Positions 25,577 through 34,534 of a stretch of 64,000 nucleotides of DNA are shown here, piece after piece. The stretch is from positions 55,569 to 119,568 of the forward strand of contig ONND01000007.1 in NCBI GenBank assembly GCA_900319105.1, given 5' to 3'. Both the position numbers and the translations under genes were made by a program. The DNA comes from an uncultured Bacteroidales bacterium (lineage in GTDB: Bacteria; Bacteroidota; Bacteroidia; Bacteroidales; Paludibacteraceae). The notes under the pieces were generated by a model. That model was not told where the DNA came from. It saw only the letters and a program-made list of their open reading frames with translations, and did not search any database. Numbering within the stretch: the stretch's first letter is position 1; every line of letters begins with the position of its first letter.

Positions 25577-27169
25577 ATGAAAAACGGTATTAAGTTTTTA
25601 TTGATTGCTTCGGTAGCGATGGTCGCTATCTCGTGTCAGAAACGTGAGTTGAACACCCGCGTAAGTAATACGACAGGTTGGAATTATTTCGACCAGCGTA
25701 CTACGAATTTTGAGGCGAACGAAGGAGTAGGTAACGTCAATCCGGTTGGTATGGTGCCTGTACAGGGTGGTACCTTCACAGTTGGTGAGAAGGATGAGTT
25801 TATTACTTCTCCGCGTAACAACGAGACGCGTAGCCTTACCGTTAGTTCGTTCTACATGGACAAGTATGAGGTGACGAACCTGAACTGGAATGAGTACCTC
25901 CATTGGTTGGAATTCGTCTTCGGTGCGGTGGCTCCGGAGTTGGTGGACAAAGCCCGTCCGGATCACACGGTTTGGCGTGAGGACCTGGCGTACAATGATC
26001 CTTATGAGGACAACTATTTCGAGCACCCCGCTTTCTCCTTCTATCCGGTGGTGGGCGTTACATGGGAGCAGGCTATGGCGTACTGCCAATGGCGTACCGA
26101 CCGTGTCAACGAGATGGCGCTGATCAATGCCGGCGCTATCGTTGTGCCCCCGTTTGCTGATCTCCAGCCGACGGACGACGAGGCTTATAAAGATGAATGG
26201 GAGCAGCAAACAGGATACGAGATGTTCTCCTATGAGGAGGTTAGCCCCGAGGATCCCGAGCAAACGGTGACGATGTATCGCCCCAGCTACGAGTGGATTC
26301 GTGATAAGTTTGTCTTCAATACGGAGAAATACCTGATGGACGATTCCTATCAGCCCGAGTACGGACGTCATCCGAAATTGGATAGCTATGGTACCGAGCG
26401 TAAGGTCAATACTGCCGATGGTATTTTCGTTACCGGTTATCGTCTGCCGACGGAGACCGAGTGGGAGTTTGCCGCTTATGCCCCTGTGGCGGGTGAAGAC
26501 GGCCTGACTGTAGAGGGTAAGATTTATCCTTGGTCGGGATACCATCCGCGCGATATGTCGAAGAAAAACCTCGGACAGATGCAGGCTAACTTCGTTCGCG
26601 GCCGTGGCGATATGATGGGTGTCAGCGGTGCCCTCAACGACCGTTATGTCATCACCAACCCGGTGGATGCGTTCGAGCCCAATGATTTCGGACTCTATAA
26701 CATGGCGGGTAATGTTAACGAATGGGTGATGGATGTTTATCGTGAGACTACGTTCCAGGATGCTACGGAGTATAACTCCTATCGTGGTAATATCTTCAGC
26801 CGCCCGGTTCTTGATGAGAACGGTAAGTTCGGTATTGACTCTACCGGTGTTATTAAGATCACCTGGGGTAAGGACGACGATAAGCGTGACGTGCTCGATG
26901 GTGATTTCGCCAGCCTCCTCGATACCGATTATCCGCTCGATACAGTGGGCGTGGAGAACCTGACCGAGATCAAGAATGATCCGACCGATGTACTCGCTCC
27001 GCGTGTTACCAAGAAGAGCCGCGTGTATAAAGGTGGTTCGTGGGCGGATCGTATCTATTGGCTCAACCCCTCCAACCGTCGCTATCTCGACCAGGACAAG
27101 GCTTCCTCGAAGATCGGTTTCCGTTGTGCAATGTCCACGCTTGGCGACCAGATCCCCAGCGGCATGTAA
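25577..27169 (+). CDS. gldJ: GldJ-like lipoprotein, T9SS / gliding-associated FGE-sulfatase domain
   Basis: 530 aa. Lipobox signal MKNGIKFLLIASVAMVAISC. The mature part starts with a conserved TGWNY segment, then a formylglycine-generating-enzyme-like domain: VPVQGGTFTVGE (about 61-72), SFYMDKYEVTNLNWNEYLHW, NYFEHPAFSFYPVVGVTWEQ, GYRLPTETEWEFAAY, NMAGNVNEWVMDVY, RVYKGGSWADRIYWL and IGFRCAM at the end. This order is that of GldJ/GldK, structural lipoproteins of the type IX secretion machine, rather than true sulfatase-activating enzymes. GldJ is favoured by TGWNY and the VWREDLAYNDPY segment. The other T9SS gene in the window is at 46554. Confidence 0.82.
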   Translation: MKNGIKFLLIASVAMVAISCQKRELNTRVSNTTGWNYFDQRTTNFEANEGVGNVNPVGMVPVQGGTFTVGEKDEFITSPRNNETRSLTVSSFYMDKYEVTNLNWNEYLHWLEFVFGAVAPELVDKARPDHTVWREDLAYNDPYEDNYFEHPAFSFYPVVGVTWEQAMAYCQWRTDRVNEMALINAGAIVVPPFADLQPTDDEAYKDEWEQQTGYEMFSYEEVSPEDPEQTVTMYRPSYEWIRDKFVFNTEKYLMDDSYQPEYGRHPKLDSYGTERKVNTADGIFVTGYRLPTETEWEFAAYAPVAGEDGLTVEGKIYPWSGYHPRDMSKKNLGQMQANFVRGRGDMMGVSGALNDRYVITNPVDAFEPNDFGLYNMAGNVNEWVMDVYRETTFQDATEYNSYRGNIFSRPVLDENGKFGIDSTGVIKITWGKDDDKRDVLDGDFASLLDTDYPLDTVGVENLTEIKNDPTDVLAPRVTKKSRVYKGGSWADRIYWLNPSNRRYLDQDKASSKIGFRCAMSTLGDQIPSGM

Positions 27170-27171
27170 TA

Positions 27172-27226
27172 AAATGGTAAATCGTAAATAAATCGTACAT
27201 CGTAAATCGTTAAATAGTAAATAATC
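27172..27226 (+). repeat. Heptamer-like tract before gcvH
   Basis: Successive 7-base units such as GTAAATC, GTACATC and GTTAAAT fill the space between the gldJ-like gene and gcvH. The gcvH start codon follows directly. Confidence 0.65.
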
Positions 27227-27601
27227 ATGAATTTTCCTAAAGATATTCGCTATACCAGCGAGCATGAATGGATTCGCGTAGAGGGTGATGAGGCTTATGT
27301 CGGCATCACGGACTATGCTCAGTCGGAATTAGGCGAGATCGTCTTCATCGATGTACCTACAGTAGGTGAAACGGTAGGCCAGGGTGAGGTCTTCGGCTCG
27401 GTAGAGGCCGTAAAGACCGTTAGCGACCTCAATATGCCGGTTACCGGCGAGGTCCTCGAACTCAATGAGGAACTCGACGCAGCGCCGGAACTGGTCAATA
27501 ACGACCCGTATGGCAAGGGATGGATCATCAAGATCAGCGTCAAGGACGCTTCCGAGCTTGGCTCCCTCATGGATGCAGCTGCATACGAAGCGTCCCTCTA
27601 A
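27227..27601 (+). CDS. gcvH: Glycine cleavage system H protein
   Basis: 124 aa; lipoylated carrier that shuttles the aminomethyl group between the P, T and L proteins. Contains the lipoyl-lysine region [20 protein letters not shown] with Lys near residue 65, preceded by [12 protein letters not shown] and followed by [15 protein letters not shown], all standard. gcvP and gcvT are not in the window. Separated from gldJ by a 7-base-period tract and closed by a terminator hairpin. Confidence 0.96.
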   Translation: MNFPKDIRYTSEHEWIRVEGDEAYVGITDYAQSELGEIVFIDVPTVGETVGQGEVFGSVEAVKTVSDLNMPVTGEVLELNEELDAAPELVNNDPYGKGWIIKISVKDASELGSLMDAAAYEASL

Positions 27602-27631
27602 TCACGCCCACACGCGTATATAATAAGGAAT

Positions 27632-27661
27632 AGGCACCTCCCCGCGAGGTGCCTTCCTTTT
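27632..27661 (+). terminator. Terminator after gcvH
   Basis: AGGCACCTC (27633..27641) pairs with GAGGTGCCT (27646..27654) around CCCGC, followed by TCCTTTTA. Confidence 0.75.
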
Positions 27662-27728
27662 ACATATTATATTATTTTCTACCCACACCCCGCATGGATT
27701 TTCGTCATTTTTCTCTTTTTTTTGATTA

Positions 27729-27779
27729 CACCATACACTCTACACCGTACACCGTACACCTTTATCTATGTTTATGTTC
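27729..27779 (+). repeat. Heptamer tract (CACCGTA type) followed by the TTTATCTATG module
   Basis: CACCATA, CACTCTA, CACCGTA and CACCGTA, then CACC and TTTATCTATGTTTATGTTC. A near-identical junction (TACACCGTACAC next to TTTATCTATG) occurs at 31055..31086. Confidence 0.75.
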
Positions 27780-27812
27780 TTATAAAAACTAACAAAAAAA
27801 TCTTTGATTTTC

Positions 27813-27843
27813 TTGCATAATTCAAAAAAAAGCAGTACCTTTG
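27813..27843 (+). promoter_or_regulatory. Promoter for the HipB/HipA-like pair
   Basis: TTG 27813..27815, 20-base spacer ending AAAAAAAAGCAG, TACCTTTG 27836..27843, followed by CACCGGATTTTAAAATA, which is nearly repeated after the promoter at 29671. Confidence 0.75.
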
Positions 27844-27914
27844 CACCGGATTTTAAAATATCATAAAATATAGCAGATTTATCATACTACTTTATTTTAA
27901 GATAGATTACGAAT

Positions 27915-28232
27915 ATGTCAAAGAGTACACTTGGAAATAATTTACCGCGCAGAGCGGAGCGCAACTTACAGATAGTAGGTGAGCAAATCCGCCTGGCGCG
28001 TCTGCGCCGGGATCTGAGTATCGCGCAGATAGCGGAGCGGGCGAGTTGCAGCGAGTTGACCGTCATGCGCGTGGAGAAAGGCACCCCGACGGTGGCTATC
28101 GGTATATACTTGCGTATCCTGTTCGCGCTTGGGCTGGATGAGAGTATCTTGTTCCTTGCCAAAGATGACGAGATGGGACGCACGTTGCAGGATCTGGATT
28201 TGAAACATCGCCAAAGAGCATCTAAGAAATGA
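27915..28232 (+). CDS. HipB-like XRE family transcriptional regulator (antitoxin candidate)
   Basis: 105 aa. Helix-turn-helix about residues 20-75: GEQIRLARLRRDLSIAQIAE, then RASCSELTVMRVEKG, the recognition helix of XRE/HipB proteins. The first residues and the basic tail (LKHRQRASKK) are polar. It overlaps the HipA-like gene by 4 bases (ATGA), the usual order of HipBA toxin-antitoxin pairs in which HipB represses its own promoter and neutralises HipA. Operators would lie in the 27836-27914 leader; I see no clear inverted repeat there. Confidence 0.82.
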   Translation: MSKSTLGNNLPRRAERNLQIVGEQIRLARLRRDLSIAQIAERASCSELTVMRVEKGTPTVAIGIYLRILFALGLDESILFLAKDDEMGRTLQDLDLKHRQRASKK

Positions 28233-29479
28233 AGCACATACAAATCAATATGGACGCCAAGGGGTTCTCTCCGGCAAGGCCGGTAGGTACGCTTGGCTAC
28301 GATACGATACGCGGCAATGCAGCGTACCAATGGGAGTACGATGCACAATGGCTGCATGATTACCGGCAGGTTTGGCTTAGCGGTGATTTGCAGAACGCAG
28401 GCGGATCGCAATATGGGACGGGACGTTTGTTTGGTTTTCTGCAGGATGCCATGCCGGATAGATGGGGCCGGAGGCTAATCGATAAGCGCGAGCGACTATT
28501 GGCATCGCAAGAAGGACGACCCGTGCGGCATCTGACGGATGTCGATTACCTCACGCAGATCGATGACACAACCCGCATGGGCGCTTTACGCTTACGCGAA
28601 GGCGAGCAATTATTAGGAACGCGCTTTGCGAATACCCCGGTGCCTCCTCTGGCGCATCTTCGTGAGTTCGTGGATATGGCGCAGGAGTATGAACGGCAGG
28701 ATGAACAAGGCGGTACGGTGCGTGAGGAATGGTTGCTGAACTTATACAAGCAAGGTTCTTCTCTGGGAGGAGCTCGTCCGAAAGCGAACGTGCGAGATAC
28801 AGATGGTTCTTTATGGATAGCTAAGATACCCTCTGTCAACGATGATTATGATGTAGCATTATGGGAGTTTTGGGCGCATCAGATGGCGAGTATTGCAGGC
28901 ATCGAAGTGCCTCAGATGCGGTTGTTGACGCTACCGGGGCAGAAGTATCACACCCTGTTATCTAAGCGATTTGACAGAGAGGGCGAGCAACGGATTCATT
29001 TCGCGTCCGCGATGACGCTCTGCGGACTGCAAGACGGAGCAGATGCTACGACCGGGAATGGTTATCTGGATATCGTCGATGTGATTGTCGGGAATGCAGG
29101 ATTTGTAGATCCGCAGGAGGCTTTGGAGCAGCTATACAGGCGTGTGGCGTTCTCTATATGTATTCATAACCACGATGATCATTTTCGTAACCACGGCTTC
29201 TTGCTAACGGAGAAAGGGTGGGTATGGTCTCCGGCTTACGACCTTAATCCGTCCGATTTTAGTACGCAAAGTTTGCTTGTCTCGCGCGATAGTAATGAGT
29301 CTTCTTTAGAGGTGTTATTAGCAGCCGCAGGAGACTACATGCTGAGTTCTGCCCAAGCTGAGAGGATTATTGGCGAGGTACGTGCAGCGATGGCCAATGC
29401 CCGCTCGGTAGCCCGCCGTTGCGGCATCTCCGATAGCGAAACGGAGCGCTTTTTTCTTACTTTCAACTCTAAACTTTAA
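28229..29479 (+). CDS. HipA-like serine/threonine kinase (toxin candidate)
   Basis: 416 aa. N-terminal HipA_N-like domain (VGTLGYDTIRGNAAYQWEY, GDLQNAGGSQYGTGRLFGF), glycine loop GSSLGGARPKA near residue 178, ATP-binding IAKIPS near 195, catalytic HNHDDHFRNHGF about 313-324 and SPAYDLNPSDF about 335-345. All kinase motifs look intact, so activity is likely. HipA of E. coli phosphorylates GltX; the target here is unknown. The last codons (LTFNSKL) are encoded by an ACTTTC heptamer tract that continues past the stop, so the C-terminus may have been set by the repeat. Confidence 0.85.
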   Translation: MKHIQINMDAKGFSPARPVGTLGYDTIRGNAAYQWEYDAQWLHDYRQVWLSGDLQNAGGSQYGTGRLFGFLQDAMPDRWGRRLIDKRERLLASQEGRPVRHLTDVDYLTQIDDTTRMGALRLREGEQLLGTRFANTPVPPLAHLREFVDMAQEYERQDEQGGTVREEWLLNLYKQGSSLGGARPKANVRDTDGSLWIAKIPSVNDDYDVALWEFWAHQMASIAGIEVPQMRLLTLPGQKYHTLLSKRFDREGEQRIHFASAMTLCGLQDGADATTGNGYLDIVDVIVGNAGFVDPQEALEQLYRRVAFSICIHNHDDHFRNHGFLLTEKGWVWSPAYDLNPSDFSTQSLLVSRDSNESSLEVLLAAAGDYMLSSAQAERIIGEVRAAMANARSVARRCGISDSETERFFLTFNSKL

Positions 29480-29503
29480 ACGTTAAACTTTCAACTTTCA
29501 ACG
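29457..29503 (+). repeat. Heptamer tract (AAACTTT / CAACTTT) at the 3' end of the hipA-like gene
   Basis: Units AAACTTT, AAACGTT, AAACTTT, CAACTTT and CAACGGA. It covers the stop codon of the gene; same unit family as 5030..5050. Confidence 0.75.
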
Positions 29504-29522
29504 GAAAATTCGTGGAATTTTC

Positions 29523-29589
29523 TTGCGTAATTCAAAAGTTTGAGTACCTTCGAGGGCACCGACACGGCAACAATGCCGTCCCACCTCGA
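29523..29589 (+). other. Decayed promoter copy and nested hairpin
   Basis: TTG at 29523..29525 and TACCTTCG at 29545..29552 with a 19-base spacer look like a damaged version of the promoter module. Directly after, TCGAGG (29550..29555) can pair with CCTCGA (29584..29589), enclosing ACGGCA-ACAA-TGCCGT. A third hairpin, TTGTGC-TCAT-GCACAA, follows near 29607..29622. No gene seen in this gap. Confidence 0.45.
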
Positions 29590-29670
29590 AAGTACAGTCG
29601 CACCTTTGTGCTCATGCACAAGTCTTTTGTCATAAAAATTCAAATAAATTCGATTTTTACGCCAAAATCC

Positions 29671-29701
29671 TTGCGTATGTCAAACTTTTGTAGTACCTTT
29701 G
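29671..29701 (+). promoter_or_regulatory. Promoter for the DUF4143 ATPase gene
   Basis: TTG 29671..29673, 20-base spacer, TACCTTTG 29694..29701, followed by CACCGGATTTTATAAAATA as after the hipBA promoter. Confidence 0.7.
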
Positions 29702-29766
29702 CACCGGATTTTATAAAATACTATATAATAAATATTTGCTAATTTATAAAACAACATTTAATAAAT

Positions 29767-31035
29767 ATGGATAAGCAGGTACTGAAACAAGTCCTTTTGG
29801 ACAATGCACAATTGGTGGCAAAAATAGAGGTACTTCCTCGTGATTACGACTTGGATGAGTCGGTGAATTATGTGTTTACCGGTGTACGTCGTGCCGGCAA
29901 GTCATATATGATGTATGCCATCATCAAGCAGTTGTTGCAGAACGGATTGTCCATTGAGGACATCCTTTATCTTAATTTTGAGGATGAGCGAATAGAAAAC
30001 TTCACGGTTGCGGATTTTAACCTTCTTTTGGAGTGTCATCAAGAGATTTACGGCCGTAAACCGCGTATCTTCCTGGATGAGATGCAAAACATAGACGGAT
30101 GGGAGAAGTTCGCGCGCCGTATGGCGGATAGCAAGGCGCATATATGCCTCACCGGTAGCAATGCCAAGATGCTGAGCAAGGAAGTAATGAGTACGCTTGG
30201 TGGGCGATTCATACCGAAAGATATCTATCCGTATAGTTTCAAAGAGTATCTAAACGCGATGCAGGTACCGTATAGCGAAAAAGCACTATTGTCCACTGCC
30301 GGAAGGGCGTTGTTCTTTCGGCAATACCGGGAGTATTTCTTCTGGGGCGGTATGCCGGAATCGGTAGGAATGAAGATCAAGCGCGACTACCTCAGCAGTA
30401 CCTATCAGAAGATATATCTGAACGATATCGTCTCGCGCAATAAAATCAGCAATATTGGTGCTTTGCGACTGTTGATTAAGAAGATGGCAGAATCGGTGAA
30501 GCAGCCTGTCTCCTACAACCGGTTGAGTAATATCCTTTCGACTATAGGAGGTAAGATTTCCGTGCCGACCGTTCAGAGTTATATTACCCATACCGAAGAT
30601 GCATGGTTTGTGTTGCGTCTGCGCAATATCGCAGGTGCCCTAACTGAAAAGGAAAGTATCTGCAAGTACTATTTCATTGATAACGGCTTCTTGAACCTCT
30701 TTTTGCTGGATGGTGAATCGTCCTTATTGGAGAACATGGTAGCGATAGAACTCTTCCGTCGTTTTGGTCATGACCCTGAGAACGATACGGTCTATTTCTA
30801 TAATGCCGGAGAAGAAGTGGATTTCTATATTCCGGAAGCGGAATGGGCCATACAAGTGGCGTATAACTTATCCGAAGAAACTACTCGCCATTGCGAAGTG
30901 GCTGCGTTAACAAAGATTGTTAATGCACTACCATGCAAACGACGTACTATCATCACTTTCGACTCCAAAGACACCGTCACTGACGCCCACGGTGAGATAG
31001 AGGTCATTCCTTGTTGGGAGTGGTTGTTGCATTAG
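29767..31035 (+). CDS. AAA-type ATPase with DUF4143 C-terminal domain
   Basis: 422 aa, cytoplasmic. Walker A in TGVRRAGKSYMM (about residues 37-48), Walker B in RIFLDEMQNIDGW (about 99-111), sensor-like ICLTGSNAKML, and GGRFIPKDIYPYSFKEYL, which is typical of the AAA_14/DUF4143 family. The C-terminal half (e.g. NAGEEVDFYIPEAEWAIQVA) carries a PD-(D/E)xK-like pattern EVDF..IQV as in other DUF4143 proteins. The role of the family is unclear; copies are numerous, mobile and often strain-specific. Alone in its transcript, behind a promoter almost shared with hipBA. Confidence 0.88.
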   Translation: MDKQVLKQVLLDNAQLVAKIEVLPRDYDLDESVNYVFTGVRRAGKSYMMYAIIKQLLQNGLSIEDILYLNFEDERIENFTVADFNLLLECHQEIYGRKPRIFLDEMQNIDGWEKFARRMADSKAHICLTGSNAKMLSKEVMSTLGGRFIPKDIYPYSFKEYLNAMQVPYSEKALLSTAGRALFFRQYREYFFWGGMPESVGMKIKRDYLSSTYQKIYLNDIVSRNKISNIGALRLLIKKMAESVKQPVSYNRLSNILSTIGGKISVPTVQSYITHTEDAWFVLRLRNIAGALTEKESICKYYFIDNGFLNLFLLDGESSLLENMVAIELFRRFGHDPENDTVYFYNAGEEVDFYIPEAEWAIQVAYNLSEETTRHCEVAALTKIVNALPCKRRTIITFDSKDTVTDAHGEIEVIPCWEWLLH

Positions 31036-31484
31036 CAGAACCACACCCCACACTGTACACCGTACACTTTATCTATGTTTATTTTCTAAATTTATCACAA
31101 CAGTACTATTGAGGCAAAATCTATCAAAAATACCAATTCGTAAATATCAGAAAATGAGCACTTTCTGAACATGATGTAAGGGGCATCTCGGAGTAATCTC
31201 GAAGGCATCCCGAGGGCAACGAGGGTGTAATGACTCAAAAAGCCGCCACGACAACCTCTGTGCACTTTTGTCGCATCCTTGCGACAAGCTCACACCTCGC
31301 ATGGATTTTCGTCATTTTTTGTAAGCGTCAGCGCATTTTTGATTAACTAAAAATTTATCCCCTTAAAATGCACAATAAATGTTACAAAAACTACTTTTTT
31401 TGCATTTTTTTGCGGTTTTGTTTGTGTGATTGAATAATTTTTCGTAATTTTGCCGCGGATTTTATGCTTTTATAAACCGCACAT
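31036..31484. other. Intergenic region (449 bp) built from shared repeat modules
   Basis: Contains heptamer tract 31042..31067 with module TTTATCTATGTTTATTTTC at 31068..31086; hairpin TTGTCGCA-TCCT-TGCGACAA at 31268..31287; module CGCATGGATTTTCGTC at 31298..31313; CATTTTTGATTAACTAAAAA at 31334..31353 (shared with 37061..37080); promoter 31421..31452. Two small stem-loop candidates also occur between 31180 and 31250. No gene seen. Confidence 0.6.
31421..31452 (+). promoter_or_regulatory. Promoter for the InlB-repeat surface protein
   Basis: TTTG 31421..31424, 20-base spacer, TAATTTTG 31445..31452. Confidence 0.65.
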
Positions 31485-34400
31485 ATGCACACACGTAAAT
31501 ATATATTGACGATTTTTACTACTTTGACGGCCTTGCTGATGATGGTCGTTTCTCTCCCTGTATGTTCCCAAGAAATAGCTCTTCAGGATACCCTTTTGGT
31601 GAATGATTCTCTTGCGGTGGATACAATAGTTACTAATGATCCCGAGTGGTACGTAGCCCCTATGACGCACGACCTTACGCGCGCGCCTTTCCGTGCTCCG
31701 GCGGCTGCATGCCCTATTGATTCGGTACGTACGTTCAATGTGGACTCCGTGCTGGAGAGCGTCTCGGTCTATGAGTACGGCGATACGACGAGGACGATGA
31801 TCTGGACGGTTAACCCGGACGGCACCCGCTACGGTTCCGGTCGTGAAGAGTCGGCTTCGACTGCGTCTTCTACGTACAAGGCTACCTACGCTTGGGATAA
31901 GACGACCAACGACTGGGCGGGTGTCTCCCGCGAGGAGCACTATTTCGCAGCAGGCAAGGATACGGCGTGGCTCGTTTATGCCTGGGTGAACAATGCCTGG
32001 GTGGTGAATACGAAATATACCTACGTCCGTGATGCTTTCGGTCGTGAGATAGAGTTCACTACCTATCAGCGCAATGCCGCTACCGGTGAACTAGCTTATT
32101 CGAAACAACGTATCCGTGAGTACAACGCCGCCGGAAAGACGACGCTGGATATTCAATATACTGCCCATAACGGCTCTGCATGGACAGCCGGCACGAAAGA
32201 GGTTTTGGCGTTTAACGCATCGAATTTGCAGACTCTCCATGAGAAATACACCTTGGCTAATAGCGATTGGACAGTAACCCTGCGCGAGATAAAAGGGTAT
32301 GACGCAGCCAATAATAATGATTTGATTGAGAATTACGCTCTCCAGAATAACGTATGGAATGGAACGAAGAAAGAGGCGTACGTATTCGATAGCAGCAAGA
32401 AGAAAACCAGTTCGATTGTTTATACTTGGTCGAACAATGCATGGGTTAATTCCACCAAAGAAATATGGGAGTTCAACGGTCCGTCGAGCAAACAGACCCT
32501 CCATGAGAAATATAGCTGGGCAAATAGCGATTGGTCTATTACCCTTCAGGAGAATTCCGGCTATGATGCAGCCGGCAATAATAATGCCGTTGAGAACTAT
32601 ACGTACGCCAACGGCGTGAAGACTGGTTCTAAGAAAGAGGAGTATGTCTTTGTCGGAACCAAGAAAACAGAGACAGTTAGATATACATGGGTGGTAGCGT
32701 CAGCGGATTGGACGAGAAGTACTAAGGCTATCAATAACGTGGATGCAGCAGGCAATGTGGTTGAAATGGCAAATTATTTATGGGTCAATGATGCATGGAA
32801 GGGAAATGGTAACCGTGTGCTGAAGACCTATAATGATGCCAAAAAGGAAACCGAGCAAATTACGCAATCTTGGTCTACGGGTGTGGCTGCTTGGGTGAAT
32901 TCTTCTCGCAAGACGACTGAATATTCAGGCGCAAAAACCACCCAAGAGGCTATCTATACATGGTCAACAGAGACAAATGATTGGGTGGGAACCTCTCGTA
33001 GCGACTGGCATTACAATGCCAAAGATCAGAACGATACTATTAAGACCTATACGAACAACGGCACCGAGTGGATTTATTCCAACCGCACGGTGAATACCTA
33101 TAACGCAGCAGGTACGAATATCATGACCCATAAAGCTCAGTGGAATGGAGAAAAATGGGTGATGATCTCCATGACTCGCACGGATATATTGGACCATACA
33201 GTAGATGGAGTTCGTCAGACGCTGAATGCCTCGTGGAAATGTAGTGCAGACTCGGTGTGGATGGGTGTTAAAAAGGATACGGTATCCTATTCTGCAACAA
33301 ATAAGAAATTGTATGAGGCTCATTTTACCTCATGGGCGAATAATGATTGGGTTCCTTCGTATAAGACAGAGTACGAATATGACAATGTAGATCGCTTGAA
33401 ATCTGAGCAGCGCTTTGATTGGACGGGAACTGCATGGAAAGGCAACTATCGCAACGAATATGGATTTGATGAACAGGGACGTCAAAATATGACAGCTAGA
33501 TACATCAGCTGGAGTACCACTACAAATAATTGGATTGGCTCTACCAAGACAGAACAAACCTATGATGAAAACGGCAGAGTAGCAGTTTCTGTTTCGTCTT
33601 TCTGGGGAACTGATACATGGCGTCCTGCATTTCGTTATGTATATACGTATGATGCATCGGGTCGGGAAATAGAACAAGTAACAGAAAACTATGCGAATGA
33701 CGCGTGGTCTTATTTCAGAAAATACTCAAAAGAGTATAATGGGAATACGCAGACAAAAGACAATGAGTATAGATGGCTGAACGATCAATGGATGTATATT
33801 TCTCGTAACGAGTCTTATTATGATGAAGATGCACAAGCAAAACTCCGTCGCGAAATAATCGGATCATGGAATAGCAATACCGGTGCGCTTATCTCCTTTG
33901 CGGATAACTACTACTGCTATGCTTGCGATCCGAAATTGGCTTTTATCATCCGTTTCGAGAATGAGAACGGTGTTTTGCTGGAGTCCCAAGAGGTAAAGAA
34001 CGGCGCTATGCCTGTCTATGGCGGCGAGAAACCGACCAAGGAGAATACGGCACAATATACCTATTCGTTTAAAGGCTGGGACAAGGACATTGTAGCGGCT
34101 ACCGGTGATGCTACGTATGTAGCTATGTTCGATAGCATTGTCAATGCCTACCTCATCACTTTCAAGAACGGCGAAGAAGTACTCCAGAGCGAAGTGCTGG
34201 CGTATGGTAAAGTGCCGACGTATGACGGCGAGAAACCGGCTAAGCAGAGCAATGCACAATATACCTATTCGTTCAAGGGCTGGGATGCAGAGATTGTAGC
34301 GGTAACAGGTGAGGCTACCTATTCGGCTATGTTCGACAGCATCGTCAATACCTACTTCATTACCTTCAAGAACGGCGAGAGCATACTCCAAAGCACCGAG

Positions 34401-34505
34401 GTAGAGTACGGAGTGGCACCTGTTTATACAGGCGAGATGCCATCTCGTCCTGCAACCGCGCTGAATATACCTATGCCTTTAAGGGTTGGGATGCTGAGAT
34501 TGTAG
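31485..34505 (+). CDS. Surface protein, N-terminal part of a frameshifted InlB-repeat protein
   Basis: 1006 aa before a premature stop. Signal peptide after MHTRKYILTIFTTLTALLMM; residues about 70-800 form some fifteen imperfect repeats with a W..S.KE..Y.. pattern (e.g. WANSDWSITLQE, YDAAGNNNAVENYTY), reminiscent of YD-type or Bacteroidetes adhesin repeats. From about 815, InlB-type (Flg_new) beta repeats start (FKGWDKDIVAATGDATY, FKGWDAEIVAVTGEATY). In the third repeat the frame changes at about 34456..34462, where the end becomes TALNIPMPLRVGMLRL; frame 2 from 34460 continues the same repeat as AEYTYAFKGWDAEIVA. The rest is annotated at 34535. Exported and probably cell-surface; adhesion is a guess. 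Confidence 0.75.
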   Translation: MHTRKYILTIFTTLTALLMMVVSLPVCSQEIALQDTLLVNDSLAVDTIVTNDPEWYVAPMTHDLTRAPFRAPAAACPIDSVRTFNVDSVLESVSVYEYGDTTRTMIWTVNPDGTRYGSGREESASTASSTYKATYAWDKTTNDWAGVSREEHYFAAGKDTAWLVYAWVNNAWVVNTKYTYVRDAFGREIEFTTYQRNAATGELAYSKQRIREYNAAGKTTLDIQYTAHNGSAWTAGTKEVLAFNASNLQTLHEKYTLANSDWTVTLREIKGYDAANNNDLIENYALQNNVWNGTKKEAYVFDSSKKKTSSIVYTWSNNAWVNSTKEIWEFNGPSSKQTLHEKYSWANSDWSITLQENSGYDAAGNNNAVENYTYANGVKTGSKKEEYVFVGTKKTETVRYTWVVASADWTRSTKAINNVDAAGNVVEMANYLWVNDAWKGNGNRVLKTYNDAKKETEQITQSWSTGVAAWVNSSRKTTEYSGAKTTQEAIYTWSTETNDWVGTSRSDWHYNAKDQNDTIKTYTNNGTEWIYSNRTVNTYNAAGTNIMTHKAQWNGEKWVMISMTRTDILDHTVDGVRQTLNASWKCSADSVWMGVKKDTVSYSATNKKLYEAHFTSWANNDWVPSYKTEYEYDNVDRLKSEQRFDWTGTAWKGNYRNEYGFDEQGRQNMTARYISWSTTTNNWIGSTKTEQTYDENGRVAVSVSSFWGTDTWRPAFRYVYTYDASGREIEQVTENYANDAWSYFRKYSKEYNGNTQTKDNEYRWLNDQWMYISRNESYYDEDAQAKLRREIIGSWNSNTGALISFADNYYCYACDPKLAFIIRFENENGVLLESQEVKNGAMPVYGGEKPTKENTAQYTYSFKGWDKDIVAATGDATYVAMFDSIVNAYLITFKNGEEVLQSEVLAYGKVPTYDGEKPAKQSNAQYTYSFKGWDAEIVAVTGEATYSAMFDSIVNTYFITFKNGESILQSTEVEYGVAPVYTGEMPSRPATALNIPMPLRVGMLRL

Positions 34506-34534
34506 CGGTAACAGGTGAGGCTACGTATTCGGCT

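Larger units (their letters stand above)
27602..27914. other. Intergenic region (313 bp) with terminator, repeat modules and hipBA promoter
   Basis: From left: gcvH terminator; module CGCATGGATTTTCGTC (27691..27706, shared exactly with 31298..31313); heptamer tract CACCGTA (27729..27760); module TTTATCTATGTTTATGTTC (27761..27779); promoter 27813..27843. No gene seen. Confidence 0.6.

Noticed and set aside
25598-27265. 555-codon open frame antisense to the GldJ-like gene
   Set aside because: Fully antisense to a recognised lipoprotein gene; the translation is rich in Ile, Arg and Thr without any domain pattern.
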